A DNA stretch of 64,000 bases from NCBI GenBank assembly GCA_902806565.1, contig CADCXA010000055.1, positions 1,736,001 to 1,800,000 of the forward strand, in the 5' to 3' direction. How positions within the stretch are numbered: position 1 is the first letter of the stretch; the number at the start of each line of letters is the position of its first letter. The translations under genes and the position numbers were made by a program. A model generated the notes under the pieces. The model was not told the origin of the DNA. It worked only from the letters and a program-made list of their open reading frames with translations, and made no database searches. Below are positions 36,935 to 45,574 of this stretch, one piece after another. This DNA comes from Hypoxylon rubiginosum (taxonomy: Eukaryota > Ascomycota > Sordariomycetes > Xylariales > Hypoxylaceae).

Positions 36935-37041
36935 CATTTTTACTTATTTCTATTAATTAAATATAGGCTTGCGAAATTAGGTATTTTATATGTAAAAGTG
37001 GTGATCCCTATGTGGGGTGGTCCTGACCTGGTGGTTTAACT
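36935..37041 (-). repeat. Right terminal inverted repeat of the MITE
   Basis: Inverted partner of the left repeat. Differences include CCC to CTA in the AATACCCATT segment and one-base changes in the A-rich inner part. Confidence 0.85.
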
Positions 37042-37303
37042 TACTTCGAAGTATAACGAATATACCCCGCAGCGTTCAAGGCATCTTGATGAATCACCAG
37101 TTCAGGCGGAAGAGGAAGAACTCATCAAACTCTGCCTCTTTCCTGCGTTGTATGCGTATCATAAGCACACAGACGAGGAGATATCACACCCCCAGAAGAT
37201 TGATACCGAGAAATACGTGGTTAACTATCGCAACTTCGTTAACGATAACGGGCTACTAACAGGGGAGCCTATAGTTGTTTCTAAGGCTATAGTCTTGTTG
37301 TAA

Positions 37304-38848
37304 TTTAATTTTAGCTCTGAATAATTATCACATCTCCAAGTAAGACAGAATCAAACGCGAGTAATTGTAAATACTTGCACTGCCTTTAGCTCCCCTAGGC
37401 AAGATTCCCTAGGGGATTTAGCCGAGGTACTTATGGGCTATAGCACACATATCCACTAGTGTACTATGGGGTTAGCGCCTCCACAGGCTAAGGGCCCTGT
37501 AGGTTCAGCAAATATAGGGGCTCTCCGTATGAAACCAAAGTAGACCTGCTAATTCAATACAAGCGTAAATACAAGCGTAAAAGCATTACTAGCTCTTCTT
37601 ACGCCTATTGGCAAAAGAAAACATTTTTTTTTGATCTGAGGCCTTTAGTTAAGCAATTAAAATCATCTATTATTTTATGGTCGTAGACGGATGACTTTAT
37701 TGTAGTTGAGAATAGAAAAGGGGCTGAAATAGGGGGGAAAAACTCACTTATGTAATCAAGCCATGTGAACTATACAATTGTATGCATCTTGGCTAAGTGC
37801 TTAATCTGGCTCGTTTCTTTAATTAATACGTAGTACCTGAAGGGCACTGGGAGCTAGAGGCAGTGCCAATGCCCTTTGTTTCTCATGATTTAGTTACATT
37901 TTTTTGACCGACAAGTGATGGGAAGGGGCTTTTACCGATAGATGCCAGTGTAGCCCCTATTCGACATGGTGATGGCTCGCCTTAAACGAGTTTTCACTAG
38001 GGAAGTTTAAACACATATACTGAATTGATGTGTTAAATAGAGCATCGTGGGCATGGTAACTAGCTGCAGCGAGTTATACGGGTACGAATGATATGAATTT
38101 GGAATATTACCTACACTAGATAGGCTCCGTCATCCTAAGGATTACACTTAAGGGGGCTAGACAACTTTTACCTGCCATAAACTCTTAAGCGTTTGAGAAC
38201 TGTGTATTCTCCTTCAAGCTAAGACGTAGCATCAAGATCGTTTCTTAAATCCCGTGACAACTCACGTATTAGTCCTTCAAGACGATGCAGCCAGGGGTCA
38301 GCTCTAAAATTCGATAACGAAACTGACTTCTATTAATTAGGCAGGTACCTAAAGTATAGTTAGCCATATTCTATATAAAGGGCCCTCGGATCGATAGGCG
38401 CTAATTCTTAGTTCCTCGTAAAGACCACCAGAGCTAAGTAGAATAGGTGGGGAAAAAATCACGACAGTCTATCTCTTTCAAAGAAAAAAAGAAGGTTTTG
38501 ATAGTCTAGACGTTAAGCTTTCAGACCTTCGCAAAAAACTGGGATGGTTAGTTGTAGTCTTAGGTGTTTCGAAGTAATCTCCCTGGACGATTCGCGTGCG
38601 AACTATAAGATTTAACATTGTTAAATTTGAGAAGGCTCAGACCAAGGTCGAGCCGGAGAGCGCAAAGAATACACATATCTAGATGATTGCTATGCTATAC
38701 TATGCATCTTCGAGCTAGTTTCGGAGTGGTATCTTCAAAAACACGTCGCGTCTCATACCCCATTTCTAATTACATCAAGCATAATGCCTCAGGCAGGACT
38801 TTAAGCCTGAAACTATACAACTTTCATCTCTAGTCCGTGGACCGTAGT
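37304..38848. other. Intergenic, no gene seen
   Basis: No coding frame. Patches such as 37380-37520 (CCCCTAGG-rich) and 37550-37640 look like old repeat debris, but no ends or duplications could be defined. Confidence 0.4.
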
Positions 38849-41051
38849 TTAAGACTTCTCGTCGATCGTCTTCGGCTGGCTGGCCCGTTCCTCGTCGCTC
38901 TCGCGGTCCGAGTCCTTCTTCAGTTCGGCGAAGTCGGTGCTGAGGACGAACTCCTCCTTGTCGATGTGCCTGAACGTAAACCAGAAGATGACGGTCAGGG
39001 TGGCACCCGCGATGGTGGGGCCAGCGAATGCCCAAATCAAGAAGGGATCCTGGATGGCCGGCGCGGTGGCGAGACCGATAGCGGCGGAGACGGCCGTCAT
39101 GGCCAGGTTCAGGGAGGCGACGAGGCCCTTCATGTTCTTGGGCGCTCGGGAGTACGCTATTCCATACATTGTAACGTTCACAAAGATCTCCGAGATGGCG
39201 GTGACGATGACGGGGATGGCGTACCAGGCGTAGGAGATGGAGGACACGGTGACCGAGCCCGTGGGGAGGATATCGGCACACGTAGTGGCATTCCAGCCAC
39301 AAGGCGATGTCTTGTAGACGTAGTACTGCAGGACGGAGTACCCGATGGACCCAACAGTGCCGAGTGCGAAACCAAAGGTTATTCGGGAGATAGGACCCCA
39401 TTTGATACCACGTTTACGAAGGAGCGGGTAGATGACATGGTTCATGAGAGGGACCACTAGAAAATTTGTTAGAACTGCATTTCTCTTTTTCGCTCTTTTC
39501 AACACGAGACTGGAAACTCACTTAGGACGATAGAGACAGAGTTCAGGTTGTCTAGTAGATCATTAGGGGCACCGTCCGTGTCCATTCCGGCGGTAAGTGC
39601 GTTGGCAGCGGCACCGAGAGCACCATCGTTGATTTGCCAGATAGGCGAGAAGAGGAAGATACCACAGGCCTGGAATGTTCGGCGCACGTCATTGACGAAG
39701 TGGTCGTCATACGCGTACACCTTGGTGCTACCAGCCGCCTTGCGCACGCTCGGCTTGCCCGTTTCCCAGAAACCCTTTCGTCCGATCCTCTTTAGGCCAC
39801 CGTGAGCGAAGATGTCACCGAGAACCTTGAACACGTTGCCCAGGTCCGAACCTCCGGGGGGCTGCTTGACCAGACGGGGGTTCAGGTACCACAGTAGTGG
39901 CGGAAGCATCAGGTACAGAATCGTAGGGATCAAGTACGCGGCCCAGTAGCCCACAATCTTAGCTAGGTATGTCGTCGGGATACCGAAACAGGCACCAATA
40001 TTGATCAGTAAATAGAACCACAACATGACGCTGTTGATGGACTCCTCAGGGTCGACGATAACTTTCTCGCCGCTCTTCTCGGTGATGACGTGGGCGATCT
40101 TGTGAGGACTCTGGTCGATCACAGTGGGCGAGATATTCGGCTTGAACTGAGCGGCACCAATAGAAAGCATGTCTAGGTACTATGTGTTAGCATCCTATAC
40201 CAAAACCACAGTTTCTACCCTTCTCGGGATCGTCTTTCGTCCCCAGCGAGTGGAGAGAAAATGTATATGAACATACTACACAAATGTTAGCCTCTCATTC
40301 AGAATAGCGCGTACTATAAATAAAAACGGGGTTTCTTGATGTAGAACATCTTATACGTACCATAGAGATAGAGCAAAGGGGCCAATAGCCTTGCCGGACT
40401 GGAGGACGGGGGGAAGCGCCGAGATAATCATGATAATGTGAGCGACACCACAGACTGCCACACCCCAGCAAATCATCTTGAAGCGGCCGTACTTGGTGTC
40501 GGCGAGCCATCCGAAGTAGATGGGCAGCGCGTACGCCAAGAACTTGAACGCTTCCGTCATGGCGGTGGCCACGACCGAACCCTGGCCCAGGGCGCCCGCG
40601 GTGTATTCGGATCCGGGAGCAGAAGCACCGGCGCCGTTCCCGTCTGGCGGCAGAGGGGCTCGGATGAAGTTCTTGTAGACCTGGAAGCATCCGTAGTACG
40701 AGGCACGCTCGGCGAACTCCACGGCGCAGAGGTAGTAGCAGGCCGCCGGCATCTTGCCGGCGACGCGCCTCAACGTCGACTTCTCCTCCTCCGTGGGGAT
40801 GACGAGGCCGTTGAGCGTCTCATGGCCATCGTTGGTCACGCCTCGTGCTACATCAGTAAGGCCGAGCTTCTCGTCGAGCGCTTTCTCGTCGACGGAGGCC
40901 CGCACCGCACCCACGGGGGCCGCGACGGTAGAAATGGTTGTGACAGCATCTAAATATAGGAAGTTAGTAAGGTGAAAAATATACCCTAATGCGATATAGA
41001 TCGACCCTTTCGTCGATGAATATGCGTGGCGCAGGAGCAAAACTCACCCAT
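38849..41051 (-). CDS. ptr2: PTR2-type di/tripeptide transporter (POT family)
   Basis: Minus-strand coding segments 41051-41048, 40949-40362, 40172-39522 and 39456-38849 encode 616 residues. The first exon is only ATGG. The family imports di- and tripeptides with protons across the plasma membrane through 12 helices. The POT signature ExxERxxYY is present as EFAERASYYG in the first helix region, then GWLADTKYGRF, then FKPNISPTV and a large extracellular or cytoplasmic loop, with further helices to the C-terminus. Length is typical. The second intron cannot be simple: splicing from GT at 40360 would create a TGA at once. A twin intron at 40361-40173 repairs the frame and gives LSLYMLSIGAAQFKPN. 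The other introns are GTGAGT to TTTAG and GTGAGT to TCTAG. Confidence 0.92.
40173..40361 (-). other. Spliceosomal twin intron (stwintron, [D1,2] type)
   Basis: On the minus strand the internal intron is 40360-40276: donor GTACGT, branch GGCTAAC, acceptor GTGTAG. Its removal joins G40361 to T40275 and creates donor GTATGT. The external intron ends at 40173 with branch GCTAAC and acceptor CCTAG. Exon 2 ends at 40362 in phase 1 and exon 3 supplies AC, making Tyr. An alternative inner acceptor (TTATAG, after 47 nt, giving donor GTACGC) is also possible. Confidence 0.83.
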
Positions 41052-43039
41052 TGTGGAAATTCAGCAGGTATGCAGGTCTGCAGAGACTTCGAGGGCAAAG
41101 GACGAACCTACTGTCTCGGGGTCGCACCCGAGATAAGGGAAATGGGAGAGATGGACTGGCGAGAGACGGAGGGGATCAGCGGAGATGGATATCAGATGTA
41201 ACGCTGCAGGCCCGCGATATTTAAAACAATTCCCATGTGGCACGACAGCAAGCCAAGCCAAGGAACCACAGCATGATGGGTTCTGTTCGCGATTCGCCCT
41301 AGCGGAAGCGATCAGGACCTGTCCAGATCATTTCAGCTTATCAGCGGCGCAATCGTACATCTCGCCCCAATGCTTCCTCCCAGCTTCCTAGATGAGGTTA
41401 TCCGCAACGACGCCAATCCAGTGGGGACGCGACCCGACCTCCTGGCTTTCCCCCGTCTTCGTTCGGCTCCATCACACGATACTCGGCCTTGGTCGACATC
41501 TAGGGGAATCCTGCCAAGGGCCTTGGTATTGGGTAAATTCAAATGCAGACCCTTCCTCCGTCCGACCCCAGACGGTCCTACTACGCATCGGCCAATCACG
41601 AGGCCGCGAATCTATCAGCAGTACTTGACGAACCCCCATCAAGGAAACGAGCTGGCCTATGATGCCCGGTCGCCCACCTATCGAAGGATCAGGCCTACAG
41701 CGAGCTTTAGATTGTCCTAGCGGCCTGGCAGATTTCGGGATCGCGTTCGCCACTAGGCAGTTAGCTTGGCCTTGATGCCTTTTTGGCTTGGCTCAGCACT
41801 TGTCCTATCGCTTAGGGCTATCGCACGTATCCTTTGCGAAGAGGTGTGACTTCGTAGGCCGGTTTAGGTAGGTCGTTGGCGATAACGCATTTGATCCACT
41901 AATGAGACAGCTTGGATAGCAGATATTACCTATGCGACGTAGTATCGTCCGCCATAATCCGAGGCATGATAACACATCCCCTGCTCATCGCGTGCCTTGG
42001 CGCATTCTAGAAGCACGTCGCCCGCGTCCTTCCCCAGCTCCTTTACGCACGAAAGAGCCCATGGGCTTGGGACGGCGGCTCGAACTAACGAGCGCGGAAG
42101 ACGTCGAACTTCCTTATTTTCTCATTTGCCCGTTCGCCTGTCAGCGTCGATCTGCCTTGTGATGACAGATGCAAGCATCGAGTACTATTTAAAATGTTCT
42201 GGCCCCCTTCCTTCTCATGTCGTGGCGTTGGTGCTTCTCTCATCTCGCGCTTGCCAAGCAGCCAAGTAGCCGGCGACTCTGATCTCGACGCCACACCCGC
42301 TCGGGGAGGTATTGACGGATTCTCGTATTGTGCCGAGAAAGCTTGTGAAGCTTATCATTCGCCGAGTGGCTAAACTACGCCGCATTCTAGCGTGCGTGCG
42401 TACTCAAAGTTGAAGTGACTTGCTGGTTCGTGAGACATTGTAGGTCGCACCGCTTGGGAGAGTAGCTCGAAGAGCGTTCATTGGGGGAACCTACGAGTAG
42501 CCACACCTCGGCCAAATTAGTCTCATCTTTCCTAAGCAAGCAGTAAGCAAGCTTGTCCTACCTAAAGATATGAAGCGAGAAGGAACATCACCTAGAGAGT
42601 GAGTTGATGCCATTCTTGTGTAATCATGAGACGGTCTAGAATACAAATAACATGCCTAAGGTAGATTAAGGTGCTAGGTATCTAGATAGGCCTAGTACTA
42701 TTCGCCCCTTATACCCCCTTATCTGATACTAGCGAGGGATCTATCTTATATCTACTCGATATGGCCCATATAAAATTTATTGTAACTCAATTCCTAATGA
42801 CACGTCCAAAAGCCAGTAGTAATCTTCGATGATCGCTATGACATTAGGTTTAGAGAAGATCAGTCGTTGATCTCATGAAGATGATTTCTCTTGAAGTGAA
42901 ATGGTTATAGTTATAGTGTAGGCTCTTAGATACTTCCCTTTACTAGGCCACGCAGCGTTGCACTAATAACTCATGCGTAGGTAGGTTAATAAAATAGTAC
43001 GTGAATAGGTATTCATTAATGATCTACATACTTGATAAT
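41052..43039. other. Intergenic, no gene seen
   Basis: Promoter side of the peptide transporter gene and a moderately GC-rich stretch (41260-42300) with many short open frames on both strands but no family resemblance or splice-consistent gene. Possibly diverged repeat sequence. Confidence 0.4.
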
Positions 43040-43816
43040 CTATGGATTATAGTTGCGTAGATAATTACTGATCAACACCTTAAATTTGCTTTCACGGTCT
43101 CGTTTCTCGACGTTAATTGCAGGGCTTCCGATCAAGAGAGCCCAGCTACGGAGCCTTTGCAATCTGTAATAGTGGGAGCAGATGTTATTAAGGTTCCTAG
43201 TCAGAGTCTTGATCCAATTGACAAGTCTCTGGTGCGTGCGGGTAAATTCCGAATGTTCGTCAATTCCAATTTGGGTTGAGAAGTTATACACAGCAGCTCT
43301 GAGTCGAGCTTGCCACGCACGAATATTGTGCTTTTCGGTTGCTATTTCCGTTGAGAGCTTTTCAAAATAGTGATTGCGTGGGAGGCCGAAAGGGTTACTA
43401 CTTCTCGTGCAAGCTAGCTGTCGGAAGCGATTGAATGCGCAGTCAAGGTTTCCCAAGAGAACCTCGAACTTGTCTAAGTCCATCAATTTATATCTTTGTT
43501 GGAGATCATAGCTAGGCTTTGGGGCTGGTTTATATGGAGGGAACTGATAGTCGTACTGCATTCGACGGGTTGGGTCCATAAGAGTTTCATAAGCTTCTCT
43601 TAGCAGAATAAATTTCTTATGGCTTGTCGTAGGAGAGAATCTTCCTTTGTCAGGATGGTATTGTAGACTCAGATTCAAGAATGATGCCCTGATTTCAGCA
43701 CTGGTAGCTTCTTGAGTCACATTAAGCAATGCGTAGAATTCTGGTTGGTCGCTGTTGTTACTATCCATGTCTGCTTTTTGTTTGTGAGTGCTGTCTCTGA
43801 TTTGAACCAGTTTCAA
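43040..43816 (-). CDS. J-domain (DnaJ-like) protein
   Basis: A single-exon gene of 258 codons. Residues ~25-95 are a J-domain: FYALLNV at the start, the invariant HPD in LQYHPDKG, then KKFILLREAYETLMDPTRRMQYDY. J-domains bind Hsp70 and stimulate its ATPase. After it there is no Gly/Phe region or zinc finger, so it is a class III J-protein; the remaining ~150 residues are basic, helical-looking and without a known domain. The alternative start at Met17 (43768) sits just before the J-domain and may be the real one. The gene is alone in a repeat-like, gene-poor stretch and is about 8.5 kb from the Hsp70-like gene. AT-rich codon use differs from the GC-rich housekeeping genes here. Confidence 0.82.
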   Translation of the reverse strand: MKLVQIRDSTHKQKADMDSNNSDQPEFYALLNVTQEATSAEIRASFLNLSLQYHPDKGRFSPTTSHKKFILLREAYETLMDPTRRMQYDYQFPPYKPAPKPSYDLQQRYKLMDLDKFEVLLGNLDCAFNRFRQLACTRSSNPFGLPRNHYFEKLSTEIATEKHNIRAWQARLRAAVYNFSTQIGIDEHSEFTRTHQRLVNWIKTLTRNLNNICSHYYRLQRLRSWALLIGSPAINVEKRDRESKFKVLISNYLRNYNP

Positions 43817-45254
43817 AATTTCCGTGATGAGACAGCCTTATTATATGTTTTTTTATCATAAGCTGAATCATGCGTTGGTCTCTAGAACCCTCGATCTAAG
43901 AGTCACAAATTTCTCCCAATAGCCTAACGTGGGAAGTTTCTCGTACATTGTATCAGACATTCAGAGGAAACTATAGTAATGCCTACGATTTTTTTGCTTC
44001 TCGCAATCAAAGGAATTGTATCTAATTCAAATGCGGGTGTAGAAACATCACGTCCATTAATGGAACCTTCACGACACATGAAACCCTGCCTACTCCTACG
44101 AATCTATTCGGGCAAGTACGGTAAATATGCATACTATATTCTAACATCCATTAAGTCACACCACACTCGAACATGATCTATTTTCATAGAACTATAGGCT
44201 TTTATGAAGTAGCTAGAGGGCTCAACTAGTTTCGCCTGTAAGCAATGGAGGAAAGACAGGAATAAAAGGCGTAGAAGAGGGCTATACTTTTCTAAACTCA
44301 GGTCATTCGGAGCATGGTCTCCTAAAGAGATACCGGAATAAACAATAATGTAGGGAATGCTCAGTTGAGTCCTGTCATTCTAAGGTTGGATAGTTTCGAG
44401 GTTGGTTAATATTTTTTTTCTACGCCGAATACTTTATAACTGGCATTACTGATTTATGCCATCTAATAATCCAAAGTATTTCCTTATACTATTTACGTAA
44501 ATCTCACTTAGTTTTAAATAAGAGCATTCTATTATTTCTCCGAGTAACTTCACGCTTATTCCGCCGATTTCCCATCTCTCACAGTTGTAGGTAACACCTT
44601 TGTGACTTTTATAGGTGACCCCTGTTTGTTCCTCTCCCGACCATTAAGGCGTCGGATTGAAGACTAGAATTCCACAAGGCATAACTACCTAGGCAATAAT
44701 TACCTTAGGAGGTAGGTAGTAATGTCATTATTCTTAGTTGTAATAGTACTAAAAACTCATAGGAATCCAGTCAATCATTGCAACATCGCTTTGAGCACCC
44801 TTGACTATCGGATAAAGACTAATACCTAGGTAGGTACTAATAAACTACATTAATCAGTAGGTAAGTATCTATGAGCAGTAAAGTTGGTAAAATATTCATG
44901 ATCTTGACATTTCTATTAACGACTAGTCCGGGCTGGGGGTATAAGATCATGGAAAGCGGGAATTAGTGATGAGGTAACCCTTTGATGTAAGACAATATTT
45001 TGCTCTTCACTATCTTCACATTGAGGGCAATGGTGGTAACGCCTTGGCAAGTTATGTTATTCGTCCGCTTGAAGTAATATTGCTCTGTACTCTGAGATGT
45101 GTATCAACTTTCCCCTTTGGATAGTAAAATGGACAACCTTGGTAGCCTCTATATATACTTGGCACCATCATATGTATTGACGTCGATAGTTTGAGATGAA
45201 CCCTTAACCCTAACGTCTCACGCCAGTCTCTGACATCCTGGAAGGAACCGAATG
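43817..45254. other. Intergenic, no gene seen
   Basis: AT-rich spacer with TACCTAGG-type motifs near 44686-44715 and 44823-44838. No coding signal. Confidence 0.5.
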
Positions 45255-45574
45255 TCACTTTAGCTCTGATCTATCATTATGCAGTCCGTGCTTGTTGGTC
45301 TCGTTGGACAGCCCTGAACAGTCGGTACAGTTGGTACAGTTGTCGCAGTCGGTGCAGTCGACACAATTCGAGCAATTGTCAAGGTCCTCCGAATTGGTGC
45401 AGTTGGTACTGTTGTCACAACCGACACAGCCGTGGCCTAAGACTTATATTAGCTCGTCCTCTGGGATGCCCGGGCACAATTTAGAGCCGTACAATTGGTG
45501 CAGTTGAAACAGTCTTTGCAATTGGTGCAGTTTGTGCAATTCTCATTGCCGTCTTTGTCCTTGCCGCCGCTCAT
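45255..45574 (-). CDS. Small cysteine tripeptide-repeat protein
   Basis: Minus-strand exons 45574-45478 and 45436-45255 join through a 41-nt intron (donor GTGCCC, GCTAAT branch, CTTAG acceptor) to 92 residues. After MSGGKDKDGNEN the protein is built of triplets Cys-x-Asn or Cys-x-Asp: six in a row in exon 1 and about seven consecutive in exon 2 after a short interruption (SEDLDN), with further CHG, CVG and CDN triplets. It has about 18 cysteines, no signal peptide, and a polar tail ending ELK. Without the intron exon 1 would stop soon after the repeats, while the same repeat is plainly resumed downstream. The donor is weak, so the junction needs RNA support. I do not recognise a named family; metal binding is a guess based on the Cys density. 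Confidence 0.65.

Larger units (their letters stand above)
36235..37041. mobile_element. 807-bp foldback MITE with TA target-site duplication
   Basis: The two ends are inverted copies, starting AGTTAAACCACCAGGTCAGG at the left and its complement at the right, nearly identical for about 110 bp. Similarity continues, degenerated, towards the centre so that the whole unit is a large palindrome. A TA dinucleotide flanks each side (36233-36234 and 37042-37043), as made by Tc1/mariner-type transposases. No transposase is encoded, so it is non-autonomous. The outer ~60 bp keep normal base content, while the interior is almost pure A+T, as left by repeat-induced point mutation. Confidence 0.92.
34874..37303 (+). 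pseudogene. SANT/Myb-like coiled-coil protein gene, interrupted by a transposon
   Basis: Exon 1 is 34874-35843, followed by an intron 35844-35907 (GTGAGC to ATGAG). Exon 2 runs from 35908 but is cut at 36234 by an inverted-repeat element; the same frame resumes at 37044 and ends at TAA 37301. As it stands translation stops inside the element at about 36290. Without the element the gene would have about 519 codons. The N-terminus has a Myb/SANT-like pattern (KWSIEDELHLLAWLDHC, then FTQKQCKDKVNRLW), followed by coiled coil (about residues 130-215, EQEAR...ENDLSATRKYYEKLL) and a conserved-looking domain with ELIPIQ and LICELAFEPPFPEPL. I do not recognise a named family. The lack of other stops or frameshifts suggests a recent insertion. 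It is divergent from the Hsp70-like gene. Confidence 0.78.

Noticed and set aside
36235..37041. The palindromic element as a spliced intron
   Set aside because: No GT-AG pair at its ends keeps frame; the TA duplication and inverted ends fit a transposon.
37380..37640. Possible LTR or transposon debris
   Set aside because: No terminal repeats, target duplication or coding remnant could be defined.
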